From the NCBI GenBank assembly GCA_027625915.1, contig JANTQA010000047.1:7564001-7628000 (forward strand): a stretch of 64,000 nt of DNA, read 5' to 3'. The position numbers and the translations under genes were made by a program. Source of the DNA: Anaeramoeba flamelloides. Its lineage: Eukaryota > Metamonada > Anaeramoebidae. Positions 48,285 through 59,700 of this stretch are shown here, in pieces (within the stretch, counting starts at the first letter, position 1; every line of letters starts with the position of its first letter). The notes under the pieces were generated by a model. It did not search any database. It was not told the origin of the DNA and worked only from the letters and a program-made list of their open reading frames with translations.

Positions 48285-48500
48285 AGATTCAACAAGATTT
48301 CAATAAAAATATAATGAAGGCAATTTTTTTTTTAAAAAAAAAATATGTAACTCATTAATGACATCGTTTGCAATTGAAATTCAAAGTATTATGTGTTCTT
48401 ATCGGGGGTTGGTGGTTGATAAATCTCACAAATTTTTATTCAGAGAGATTTAAGAAGTAAAAAATGTCAAAATTTTTCGAAAATTTGTTAGTCTAGTCTC

Positions 48501-48563
48501 TGTGATTTCTGTGATTTCTGTGATTTCTGTGATTTCTGTGATTTCTGTGATTTCTGTGATCTC
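48501..48563 (+). repeat. Minisatellite, seven units of TGTGATTTC
   Basis: Six perfect 9-bp units and one variant (TGTGATCTC). Related short arrays lie at 49504-49526 and 35548-35586. Confidence 0.95.
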
Positions 48564-49218
48564 AAAAAAATGAAAAAGAAGGTTGGCAAAAATCGGCTAT
48601 TTGAGAAAATTTCCTTATTTGTCATTTTTTAAACCCCTTACACATTGTTGGGGATTTTCTATGTTTTTTTTTCATTTCTGAGTTTAGCTGAGAAGGTTTT
48701 AAAAAATGACCTAGAAGGTCAAAAAGGAGAAAAATGAAAAATTTGGATGAATATACCTTTGTTATTTTAAAACAAAGAGATTTTTGAATCGTGGCACGGT
48801 AATTGATTTAGTATTGTATTAAATCCACTAAAATCCACAATTCCAAAAATTAGAAAGATCATTTTTTCTCAACTGAAACAATATTTTTTTTTTAAATAAA
48901 AAAAACTGACTAATTTTTGCAAATTTAATTTTCCAAAAGATCCTTTCATGAAAAATTCTTCAAAACCTTTACCATGCAATCTCAACCCAATTTCTCTTGA
49001 TACAACAAATTGAGTTTTGATAAAAACGATCCAAACAAAAAAAATTTTATCAAAAAAGCATTAAAATGTTCAGTACATTTGGCATGAATCATGTAGTTCC
49101 AAAAACAATTCGAGGGGACACCCTCCTCTTAGTCATGGCTGGGGGATTTAATTCAAGGAAAAATAAAAAAAAAACATAAGCAAATAAGACAAAATAACAA
49201 CCCCTTTGTAATAATTAA

Positions 49219-49711
49219 TACAGCCATTCCAATTCTACCGTGAAAATTTATAAGACCTAGAAATTGATTTTCTATTCTGAAAATTTTTTTGTACAGCAAA
49301 CCTTAAAATGGTTATGAAAGTTCATCATAAACTATAAAATTTATAATAGAAGATTAAAAAGAAGTTATCCATTCTTTGGTTTAGGAAATTGACAAACAAA
49401 TTCATTAAAAAAACTTACATTAGTGTGTGATCTTCAATTTCCAAAATTCTTAAAATCTCAAGTTTTAACAATTTAAAAATCTTAATTAAAAAATACTTTC
49501 AAGTTTCTGTGGTTTCTGTGATTTCAATTCTTGAGAAAATTGAATTTTTTTCTTGGTTTTTACAAAAATAATAACTCGAATGAAGTAAGAAAAGTTGAAA
49601 ATTTTTATCTTATGATAGAAATTGAATTTTCGATATCAAAAAACACAATTTTATAATACACAACCAATTTCTATGTCTTATAATATTTCGCGGTAGTGTT
49701 GGAACTGTTAC
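49219..49711. mobile_element. TIR element, about 490 bp, TACAG-like ends
   Basis: The left end TACAGCCATTCCAATTCTAC, then CGTGAAAATTTATAAGAC and CTAGAAATTG, pairs with the reversed right end TAACAGTTCCAACACTACCG, then CGAAATATTATAAGAC and ATAGAAATTG. The TIRs are about 60 bp. The outermost bases resemble those of the 202-bp TACAG family. Short TGTGATTTC units (49504-49526) lie inside. Confidence 0.7.
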
Positions 49712-50220
49712 ATGGTTTGTGGAGGCAATAATAACAATTCAACGTAATAATAAGGTCAAAAATCATTGGAAATGTGATCTTTTAAAGTTAGTGATATTTA
49801 TTGAGAAGTGTTTTTAAATTTAGAAAATTGTGATTATTTTTCTTTTTCATTTTTACCCATCCTTAACAAGGTGTTCGAGTTTACGTATCTCAAAATTTCT
49901 TTTTCATTTAAAAAATGACTTAAAATGATTTTTGATCCAAATTGGAGAATTTTTTAAAGATCATTCCTATACATTTTAAATGAGATTGGAACAAATTGTG
50001 TTGAGGCTATTTGTTGAATTGCAAACGTAGTCCTTAAATTAATATAAAAACAAGAGTATTTGAAATTTCATTTCTTAATAATCGTGAAATATATAATTTT
50101 ACGCTTAAATTTCTAAAAGGAAATTTCTGTAATAGGATAAGTGCCTCGTTTTTTTTATTTCTTAAATTAAAAAAAAAACTAACGGCAACTAGAATGTAAT
50201 TGAAACTTATTCAAAAGATA

Positions 50221-51530
50221 TATATAGTCTACGACAAAAAATTTTTCTCACAAACGTTATCAATACAAAATCATACATTATAAATTGAAAAATTTCAATT
50301 TGTATTTTTAATTTTCAAAGTCGTATCATTTTCGAAACAAGTTTCAAATGTTGAATTCCCCCCCATTTTCTAAGATTTTAGGAATGATTTTGTCAAGGTG
50401 TTTAATCTGGGCTCTAATTTTTTTTGTGGAAATTTTTTTCCAATTTTTTTTTGATTGAATTTTTCAGTTCTTCTTGGGTTTCGGCAGATTCTTTTTCGAT
50501 CATTTTTTTTAAATCATTCCATATCTTTTCAATTGGATTCAAATCGGGTGATTTGGTAGGGAAAGACACTCAATTTAATTGAATTTTCTTTGAACCAATT
50601 CATTGAAAGTTTTGATTTATGAATGGGTGCATTGTCTTGAAGAAATTCAAAATCATCGCCGTCATATTTATTTTTAATAAAAGGAAGTAATGCTTGTTCA
50701 AGTATTCGAGTATAAATTTCTGAATTCATTAGTGATTTTGAATTTTTGCAAAAATCTTTTGAAAAAACAATTTCAGTTTTTCCCTTCCAAGAAATTCCAG
50801 CCCAAATCATAACTGAAATTCTTTTATTATCCATTTCTTTTCGGGGTCTTTTCTCGCCTTTCTTGATATAAACATAAGATGTATTTCGAAATAACTCTAT
50901 TTTTGATTCATCACTAAAAATCACCCTTTTCCAGTCATAATTATAGTGGAGTCTACAATACATCTTTCTTTTTTCCTTATCTTTTTGCGAAAGTTTTGGA
51001 ATTGTGATTGGTTTAACAGGAATCCAATCATTATTTTTCCGATATCTTTGTATAGTTCTTATAGATAAAGATACATTGAGTTGCTTTTTGATCAAAGGTT
51101 TCAATTTTATTGAACTTTTCTCACGATTTTCATTGAATATTTCTTCTAGTTTTTGGAGCTGTTCATTATTTAACAAACTTTTTCGACCACTACCTTCTTT
51201 TCGAATAAGTGAACCTGTACGAGATTTTTTCTCCCAGTTTCGAATAGTTTTAGTTGTAATATTATTGTTTTTTGCTAGTTTTTTGATTGGTATACCTTCT
51301 TTCAATTTTAACAGAATTTGGTATTTTGTTTCAAGTGAGGTTTTTTGTTTTTTGTTCATTTTATAAATAAATTTATTGTAAATGAAAGTTGAATATTGAA
51401 TAAAAAAATAAAAAAATAAAAATGCCAAATATTGTAGTTTCAATTTTTCAAAAAAAAAATCATTGAAAATGACAGATCAAAAAAAATAATTGATGGTTTG
51501 AGGGAAATTTTTTTTTTCGTAGACTATATA
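50221..51530 (-). mobile_element. Tc1/mariner DNA transposon (DD34E), about 1.3 kb
   Basis: The inverted ends TATATAGTCTACGA are identical on both sides and are followed by similar A/T-rich sequence (CAAAAAATTTTT / AAAAAAAAAATTT). The flanks are TA-rich, as expected for TA target duplication, but exact edges are blurred by TATATA. The single gene inside runs on the minus strand. Size, ends and transposase all fit a Tc1-like element. It lies in the putative ADA3 intron. Confidence 0.88.
50344..51359 (-). pseudogene. Tc1-like transposase, frameshifted
   Basis: It starts at ATG 51359 (MNKKQKTS). The N-terminal helix-turn-helix has KYQILLKLKEGIPIKKLAK and TTKTIRNW; a second homeo-like half follows. 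The DDE domain shows FSDES with the first Asp, QDNAPIHKS with the second Asp, and SPDLNPIEKIW with the Glu 34 residues later, the Tc1-type DD34E spacing. The open frame ends soon after QITRF because of a one-base shift near 50555-50566, just before the SPDLNPIE block. A second shift in the A-run at 50444-50452 separates the C-terminal NWKKISTKKI...ENGGEF block. With two frameshifts the enzyme is probably inactive. The remainder is well preserved, which suggests recent decay. Confidence 0.85.
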
Positions 51531-51836
51531 TCTATATATCACATTTTGGATTCAATATTGAATATTTAAATGCATCTAAATATTTTAAATTATTATTTTT
51601 ATTTTAACTTCAATTTTTATTGAAAAAAATACACAATTATCTCTTTTTAGTACAAAACATTTTTTATGATCATTCTCACAGTCGAGCAATATTTTTTTTT
51701 TCTTGAAATCTTTTGAATAACTATTTGTTAAAACCTTTATTTTAACATAATATTGATCTAAATATTAACTTTATTTATTTTATTACATATTAATTCATAA
51801 AAAAATAATAGTGTATTGATCTTTCTCATCATTTAG

Positions 51837-52963
51837 TACCAATTGATTCTTTTAATAATGATCAAAGCAACCAAATAAAATTAAATCGTTCGCCACCAAA
51901 AAAGCAAACATCAAATATTATAAATGAAAAAAATGAAAAAAATGAAATTTCAACGAAACAAAATGAAACAATTTCCAGCGCTCAGCCAAACTTAATAAAT
52001 GATAAAATAAAAAACAATTCAATAGATTTTCCATTAAAAAAAAAAGAAATAAAACAAGAAAATATAATAATTATTGATGAAGAAAAAAAGTTTGAAGAAA
52101 ATAAAAGTATCAAAAACAATTCAAAAACATCTATTATTGAACCAAAAAAAATCATTGAAAATATTAATATGAACGAAAATATTCAAGAAGAAAAAAGAAA
52201 GAATAATGAAGATGAGGAGATTAAAAAACAACAAAGTTTATGTGAAAATAATAATATAATCGAAAAAAATTCAATAGTAGATAATAATCAAGAAATCGTT
52301 CGAAAGTTAACAGAAAAGGAAAAGGAATATAACCGAAAAGAGAAAGAGTACAAAAATAATTTCAAAGAAAAAAACAGCCAAATGATTGATGAGGAGGAGA
52401 GTTTTGAAAAAAGTAAAAATATTAATGACATACCAAACCCAAATATTGTTTTAAAAAATATTATCGAAGAAGAAGTGATCGAAGAAAATGAAAATAATGG
52501 AAAACAAAATATAATGCAAATAGAAAAGGGACCACAACAGGGAGAAAATATTAACAACGAGATTGGGAAGGAGAAGGAGAAGGAGAAGGAGAAGGAGAAG
52601 GAGAAAGAGAATGACGAGAAGCAAGATGAAAATAGAATCAAAACTTTAGAGAGAAAAGAAACCCCAAATACAAATCAACTAAAATCTTTAACATGGAATA
52701 ATTTATTATTAATGAACGTTGAAGGAAATGATCAAATTTCGAAAAAATTAAGATCATTAATCCAAGAATTCAAATATATGACAAAAAAAACTGAAAATGT
52801 TAAACTTGGATTCAAAGAAAGAATATATCAAACAATAAAAGAAGAAAAGGAAAACAAAAAAAAATTAAAAAAATACAAGAAAGTATCACAACAATATGAA
52901 AATGAATTAAGATCAATTCAAAGAAAAAGAAATAGAAAAAGAAAAAGATTTCGAAAATTTTAA
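51837..52963 (+). CDS. Probable ADA3-like SAGA/HAT adaptor, 3' exon
   Basis: The frame is open from the acceptor CATCATTTAG (ending 51836) to TAA at 52961-52963, about 375 codons; the first in-frame ATG is only at 52169, so this is better read as an internal-to-terminal exon than a separate gene. The first codon needs one base from the previous exon (x-TA, then PIDSFNND). The N-terminal 220 residues are very polar E/K/N repeats, including a KE run coded by GAGAAG hexamers at 52568-52610. The C-terminal about 100 residues form a charged helical segment: LLLMNVEGNDQISKKLRSL, then QEFKYMTKKTENVKLGF and a coiled-coil tail ending KRNRKRKRFRKF. This resembles the ADA3 C-terminal helical region (PF10198), but similarity is modest. 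Linkage to 44183-45637 is an inference from spacing, composition and both halves pointing to ADA3. Confidence 0.5.
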
Positions 52964-53169
52964 ATAAATAATTTTGTTTTTTGCGACGTCATTTTTTGAT
53001 TTTTTGATTTATTTTTTATGTCTTTTCTTTTCTTTTCTTTTCTATTCTATTCATAAAAAATTTACCAATTTATTATTTATTGTTAATTAGAAGAGGTGAT
53101 TCAAGAAAATAACTTCCTATTTACTGTTTGGTTTTTTTAATTTGAGAAATTTAAAAAAATTTTCTTTAC

Positions 53170-53922
53170 TTAAGGGATTAGCGTCTACCAAGGAGAAGCC
53201 TAGGATCAAAGTATGTTGTTATTGGACCTAACCACATTCGTGCTACATGGTTCAAATGTCTCTAAAAAATCCATTAGTCAAGTAGTAATATTTGTTGATC
53301 TTATCAATGAAAAATGATCCATATATTTGTAAAAAACCCAAAAATTTCAGAATAAAATCTGAATTTAGTCATAAATTTAAAGGTTGAATTATCAATATTC
53401 AACTACAAAGTTGCAAAATATCTTTCTTAAATTTGTGGAGAAATGTAAATTAGTTTCTAAAAAATTTATTTTTTTTAAAAATTAAATAATTAAAGAATAA
53501 ATTTTTTTGACAAATTATTTCTCAAATCATGCAAATATATTGATGCTACAAGTATCTTTATCAAAAGCAAACAAAAATAATCAGTATTTGTGCTTTTATG
53601 TTGATGATTATTGAGTTAATCTTTGAAAATAAAAAATTGAATAAATAGTTACCTTTGGAAGTTCTAAATATAAATTATTAAATATCAGAATACTGTATTT
53701 TGGGTTTCTATTATTAGATTTAGAAAAGGAATTAAAAAAAAATTTTTCAAAATGAAACTTTTTTAATTGTGATCATTAGTAAAAAATGTAATAATTTATT
53801 GTACAATAAGATTTCGAATAGCTTTTTTAGAGCTATTTGAGCCATAGCGTACTAATATCATTTATACCCAATTACAACATACTTTGATTATAGAGAAATA
53901 TAGGGTGACGCTAATCCCTTAA
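53170..53922 (+). mobile_element. TTAA-flanked (piggyBac-like) TIR element, complete copy, about 750 bp
   Basis: TTAA sits at both borders. The left end GGGATTAGCGTCTACCAAGG and the right end reversed GGGATTAGCGTCACCCTATA start long TIRs of about 100 bp, with ATCAAAGTATGTTGTTATTG / ATCAAAGTATGTTGTAATTG inside them. There is no open frame, so it is non-autonomous. TTAA duplication is typical of piggyBac transposons. Related copies are at 46100, 19495 (reversed) and 20862. Confidence 0.8.
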
Positions 53923-53929
53923 GGTTTAT

Positions 53930-54110
53930 TTCTCAAATTAAAAAAAACTGATTTTAGTTTTTTTTAAATTTAAAAGAATTGAAAAAAATATTTTAATTTT
54001 TCTCTATTCTTTTGAATTTTGGAAAACTGCCGTTAGATTTTCTTGAGTTTTTTGTTTATTTGGAAAATCAATAGATTTTCGTTAGGTTTTTTTGAGTTTT
54101 CGATCTCTAA
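53930..54110. repeat. Palindromic module, copy 5 (partial)
   Basis: TTTAAAAGAATTGAAAAAAA, TTTTGAATTTTGGAAAACTG, CCGTTAGATTTTCTTGAGTT, TGTTTATTTGGAAAATCAAT and TTTTCGTTAGG match the other modules. The CTCTACGG edge is missing. Confidence 0.5.
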
Positions 54111-54253
54111 TAAAAATATTCTTATAACTAATGTATGTTTTGTTAATTTCAATTTCATCAAGATCCTTCAAGAAGAATCGTCTGAAATTTTCAAATACTA
54201 TTATTTTTAACCACAGTTATTAAATTGTGGAAAAAGTGGTTTTTAAGAATAAT

Positions 54254-55092
54254 AGATCACTATCATGAAAAAAGAAAATTGAAAAAAAAAGTTAGTCAAA
54301 ATTACTCCATTTATTAACCTTCCATCCTAAAAAAAAAAGTTTATTCACAATATAATCAAAATTCCAGAACTTTAAATTCATGAGGCTATTTTATTTATTG
54401 TTACTAGTATAACCACCTTTTTTCAAAGTCTCTAGTCTCGAAAAAAAAAGTGTTTTTAGGTAAAAAATTTCAAATAAACTCAAGAATGAATATTAGTTTA
54501 ATTCAACTTTTGGAGATAAACTTTAAGTACTCAGATAGATAATAACGAATAGTTTTGAAAACATTGTATTCTTCTAATAAAACTGAAACAGAGAAAAAAA
54601 ATTCCCGATGATAATTATTGTAAGTGCCTGTCAAGTGCCGTAGAGTGCCTAGGTTTTCTTGAGGTTTTCTGTTTTATTTGTTAAATCTATCGATTTTACA
54701 AATAAACAGAAAACTAAAGAAAACCTAACGGAAAATCAAAAAAAAAATATTTTTTTCAATTTTTATCCATAAATAATTCCCTAATAGTCAAAATAATTGG
54801 TTATCCGTTTGAAAGATATTTATTAAATTTAAAATGCCTTTAAAATATATGATTATAAAAGCTTAACTGTGAAAATAAAAATACTCAAATTTTTTACTAT
54901 TAAATTTGAAAAAAATCTTATTTGAAAATTGAATTTTCCAACATAAATTGTTAAATATCTTGAAAAATAAAATTTGATCCAAGTTCTTTTATTAACCAAT
55001 AGTGTTTATTATAAGTTAAGTTATCAAAAAGGGTAAAATATAGCAAATGATTCATTTTTTTTTGGAAAAAATTTTTTCATGATCGTGATATC
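54254..55092 (-). mobile_element. Composite TIR element, copy 2 (0.84 kb), reverse orientation
   Basis: The ends ATCACTATCATGAAAAAA (left) and ATCACGATCATGAAAAAA (reversed right) pair. The interior is the reverse complement of 36610-38015 without the nested 491-bp MITE and with a shorter palindromic module. Confidence 0.7.
54620..54745. repeat. Palindromic module, copy 6, within composite element copy 2
   Basis: The left edge has AAGTGCCGTAGAGTGCCTAG. Then GGTTTTCTTGAGGTTTTCTG, ATCTATCGATTTTACAAATA and AAACCTAACGGAAAATC form an imperfect palindrome. Confidence 0.6.
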
Positions 55093-55220
55093 TAGCAAAT
55101 TGTATCTTTCTGAAATAATCCTTAATTTTTCATCTGTGTTATTTTGTTACTCATTGAGAAAAAACGTATTCTTATTAAGATAGATTTATCGTGAAAAAAT
55201 CAGATTTAATAATTTTCCAA

Positions 55221-55418
55221 TACAACCAGTTCCACTTTTAATTACAAACTTTAAACAAAATTCGAGCAACAGAAAAATATCAAATGAAAGTATATTTTTA
55301 TGGAATTTTATTTTTATACAAAGTATTTTTTTACAATCAGAATATGTACTATAATTTGAAAATTATTTGATCCTGAACTGACCTTGAAACTAGTGTCTTA
55401 AAAGTATTACTAACTGTA
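55221..55418. mobile_element. TACAG-family MITE, about 198 bp
   Basis: The left end TACAACCAGTTCCACTTTTA, then ATTACAAACTTTAAACAAAA; the right end reversed is TTACAGTTAGTAATACTTTT, then AAGACACTAGTTTC. Size and word order agree with the 202-bp copies at 27873 and 33633. Confidence 0.6.
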
Positions 55419-56754
55419 ATATTATATATATCTTCGTGAAAAAATATGTTTTTTAAAAAATAGTAGTGATTATAAAAACTAAGTGTATAATGTCCGAACA
55501 CATAGACATACAATTCAAAGAATTAAACTCATATAAAATATTTTTAAGAATAATGTTTAAAAGCCTAAAAATAAAATTTCATATTAATTTTGAATTTTGA
55601 CAAGATTTGTTTTGAAAATAAAGTATTTAGTTTTACAATAAATCTACTTCAACCTCATTGATGAAGTTCACATTCAGAAAATTAAAATTTGATGCCATAC
55701 TTATTCAAAACCCTTCAGTCCAGATTTAACTTTTTATTAATTTTTATAAATTCTGATATATTTTGTTCTTTTTTTACTAATTTTCTCAATTATCTTTTGA
55801 TTCATTTCAAAAAAAAATCCCCTTTTTTTCTTTTTATTTTTCACTTTATTTTCACTATAGGTTCTCTTAGAAAAAGCAATTTCTTCTTTTTTTAAAAAAA
55901 ACCTAAAAAGTAAAGTGTGTAATTTATTATTTGTGAACGAAAATACGATTTTGTTTTCCAAGTATTCATTTTTTTAACCAGTCTGTATTCTATTTGTAAA
56001 AGTTTTATTTTTTGTAAAGTAAAATAAACTCATTTATAGGGGCAAGTCATGGAAATTTATATCTTTGTTGAAAAAAATTATTAGAATTGAGAAATTAAAT
56101 TCACAAAGATATAAATTGCAGACAAAGTTGATCTAGACTATGAAGAAACCAATTGAGGTGTCACTAAAAAAATTGATCAAATTTTAACTGAAAAAATATC
56201 TTTCAGTCTTTAAACCTTAAACAATTTTGAAATTTTTTAATGAACAAAAACAATTAAAATTCTATTATCGTCAAGTCGATTTTTAAATTATTTTAAAATG
56301 TTTATTAAAATTAAGTGAAAAATAATTCGAAAATTTAATAATAAATCTTTTAAAAAATTAAATTTGTAATCAATCCAATTATCTGTTTGATTATTTTAAG
56401 AACTAAAAAACCAGAAAAAAAACGATCTTAGAAAAAAAAATTTTTTCCCTACAAAACCGCTCAAATAAATTATTGTTTCAAGAAGGAAAAAAAATAATTT
56501 TATCGATCACTTTATAAAATGTACACTTTAATATTTAATCAAATTGGTATCATTTTTAAACATACCTAATGTCAAACTCAGAGGAATTATCAACAAATTA
56601 TTCATTACTTTGAAACAAAGATTTCTGACAAAAGAAAATTTCAAGAGTATATTATATTTTTAGTTTAGAAAAGTAATACAAATGAATCAAATTTATGACA
56701 GAAAAAGATTTTTGTTTGCTTTTGTAGAATTATTATTTTTCAATTTGAATAGAA

Positions 56755-59700
56755 ATGATTTCTTTTTCAAAAAATTATTCATCTGAATTCTTTCAAAAGC
56801 TCAACCTTCAAAATTCTTCAACTTTGTATCGTTCTTTTACTCACTGGAGTCCTGAACGAGAAAGTAATTTATTTAAATTATTATTTCTGATCAAAGATCT
56901 CAAAAAAAAAAAAAACAAAAAAGCTAATTTTTTCTTTTTCTTATTTCTTGTTTTCTCAATTAATTAGAAAATCTTATTTTACCAAAGTCTTCAGACATTA
57001 TAAACGAAAAAGAAATTTGGGAAGTGTTAGAATCCACAAAACCATTAGCAAAGGATCCTAAAGTCATTGATAATATTCTCGAAAAAGCAAAGGAAAGATC
57101 ATTATTAAAAGGAATTGATTCGTCTACAGGTGAATTTGTACAAGGTAAGATCAGTTAATATTTCTTTATCTTGAATCTTATTCTACAATAGATCGACTTG
57201 TCTCTTTTTTGAAATTATTGATCAAAAAGTTAAAGTTGCTTGATAACAAAACTCAGAACTTTAATAAAGCTTTTCCTATTTTAAAGACTTGGAAATTGCT
57301 TGAAATGTTTGTATATTGTATACAGCTGTTTTAGAAAAGTGTGTACCAAAACTTTTATTAGATGTTGACTGAACTGATTGAAACATATGGATTAGACCGT
57401 TTTAAGCCCTACTTACAAAACTTCGAGTCCACACTTTTTTAAAACAGCTATACAAGCCCCCACAAGGATTTTCAAAGTTTTGTCAAGGTGATTAGATTTT
57501 TTTTTAATCGGACACTCAAAAAGAAAAGATATATTTTAACTTTTTTTTGAGACTTTTTCTCAACTTTTTTGTATACCTCACAAGAATTTCATTTGATTTC
57601 TCAAACAAACCATATGATCATAACTTTGTAAAAAAAAATTCAAAAATTTAAAGGGCTTTCTCTCAAGGAAACCGCAACACTGCTAAATGTTGACGTTCAC
57701 AATAAAAAATTCATGCACAAGTTATATGATACAGCATTATCAATCAAAGAAAGGATCTATGGAAATCGAATTGTATTGTTTGCACCATTATATACTTCAA
57801 ATTTTTGTCTGGGAAGTTGTAAGTACTGTGGTTATAGAGTTGAAAATAAAGAAATTAAAAGGTAAATTTCAGAAGATTATTCCTCTTCTTTTTCTTTATT
57901 TTTACTTGTTAATTACCAACCAAAATTAAATACTGAAATGCAACCTCTAATATCCAACCTTGGATTTATATTATTCTTCTAAAAACAAAAAGGAGCTATT
58001 TGTCAAATGAAGAATTAGTGAAGGAAGTTGAAGCAATTCAAAAAATTGGTCATAAACGAATCTTAATGGTAAGAATAGTTCGCTTATTATTTTTTTTTTT
58101 GAAGTTTTTTGGGGATTAAAAAAGGAAAACACACAGACTTTATTTAATAGAATGAGAAATAATGGAAAACAAAAAAAAAAACTAAAAAAATATTAAACAA
58201 AGCGAAGAATTTTCTCTTCGATTCAAAATATTCTGTGAAAAAAATCAAGATAATTTTTTTTTTTCATTTTTTTATCAAAACTATTTACAAAAAAGTAGGA
58301 AAGTGTTATGTTAAAATATCTTGATTATACTCAATCCAATGAAAAAAATAGTTAAATCTTCAAAATGATTGATCACCATTCATAGATTCTATATAAAAAA
58401 AATACAATTAATTTATTTCTGATGCCAGACTTAAATAATAGATATCAAAGTTTCTGATCTCAATTTTTTCTCATATTTTTTTGGAGAAAAAATTTGTTGT
58501 TATTTTTTTCTTATTGATTATAGAATTATTTTCATAAATTGGCTTAATCTCATCAAAATTTTTAAAAGAATGGAAAAAAAAAAAAACAGATTTCTATTAT
58601 TTTAATAATCATCTTTATATCCTTTTCCTATTTAATTTGTTTCTGTAATTTTGATGTACCTTTTCCATAAAAAAAAGTATATATTTTTTTTCCATTTTTT
58701 GGGAATATTTTGATTAAAGTATCTTGAAAATTATCAATAGATACTTATTCAATCAATATTAATATTTCACTTAATTTTATATTACCAATTTACAAATCGA
58801 ACAACTCACAAAGAGATATTTTTTTGAATGTAATAAAAAAAATTACCCGACCTTTGTTTGAATAGCTTATTCTCAGTGAACCGGCCTTGCTTTTTTTTGG
58901 AAATTTTTTTAATAATAAACCAATTTTGATAAAATTTTATATTTAATTTTATTATTCCAATATTATTATAATTATAAGAATAAAAATGACAGATCTACCA
59001 TATTTTCAAAATATTAATAAAAGAGGTGTTATTGTCAAAATAATTCAAGTAACCAATCTCACCAAAAAATCCTAAAATTTTTATTCAAAGAACATCTGAA
59101 ATAATTCATTTTTATATACTAAGTCAATGTCATCAAGGTATAATTCATTTTGAGTATTTTATTTAACCAAAATTGAATTTTTAAATTTATTTGTCATATT
59201 AAAAACTTTTTCAAAATCAAAAGCAATTTTTGACAAATAAAAAAAATCCAAAGTTACTAACTTTTCAAAGAGAGGTGATAAAATTAATCTCCAAAACTCT
59301 TAATCAACAATAACTAAAACAATACATCTCTTAATAATCACTTGAGTTTTTAAATATTTCAAAGATAAGAGAAATTAGTACCCAATGAATAAATAATATA
59401 AATTGAAAATGAGAGAATAACTTTGTCTGACTTAAAAAAGAGTCACTAGTTTACTGACCAAGCCTTTCAAGAAGTAAAAACTTATCCAAAAATTTGTCTC
59501 TTTATATAAATAACAAATTAATTCCAAACAGAGGGAAAATGAATCAAAAATTTTAATCATTACTTAATCATTGATACATTTATCATATTAGTTTTTTTGT
59601 TAAACGCTAAAAATATTTTCAAGAATCATCTAAACTCCATTCCACTCAAAGGGAAATCAAAAAATGAAAAATTCACTTTTTTTTTAAGAATAAAAGAAAT

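Larger units (their letters stand above)
45638..51836 (+). other. Putative giant intron of the ADA3-like gene, 6.2 kb of nested DNA transposons
   Basis: It contains TIR elements at 46100-47464 (with another nested inside), 47543-48284 and 49219-49711, a 9-bp satellite at 48501-48563 and a Tc1/mariner element at 50221-51530. Direct joining of the two flanking exons fails by one base of phase, so at least one small exon should exist within. A candidate near 45852-45882 (after TTTTTTTTAG) has the right length class but a weak donor. The reading at 45720-45784 followed by GTAAGC is open but fits no acceptor phase. Confidence 0.5.
52964..56754. other. Intergenic region with several TIR elements, before HydG
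   Basis: About 3.8 kb: an uninterrupted TTAA-family element (53170-53922), palindromic module fragments (53930-54110 and 54620-54745), the second copy of the composite element (54254-55092) and a TACAG MITE (55221-55418). The remaining 1.3 kb before the HydG start codon is A/T-rich with no recognised motif. Open frames 55689-55895 and 55737-55961 (opposite strands) are unsupported. Confidence 0.6.

Noticed and set aside
48501-48563. Possible CRISPR-like array
   Set aside because: Units are 9 bp in direct contact without spacers, in a eukaryotic intron; it is a minisatellite.
52288-52641. Serine/phenylalanine-rich antisense frame opposite the 3' ADA3-like exon
   Set aside because: It is a shadow of the GAGAAG-repeat coding strand.
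51858-52963. Independent gene starting within the 3' ADA3-like exon
   Set aside because: The ATG at 51858 is out of frame; the first in-frame ATG is at 52169 while the frame is open to an acceptor site at 51836, which favours an exon.
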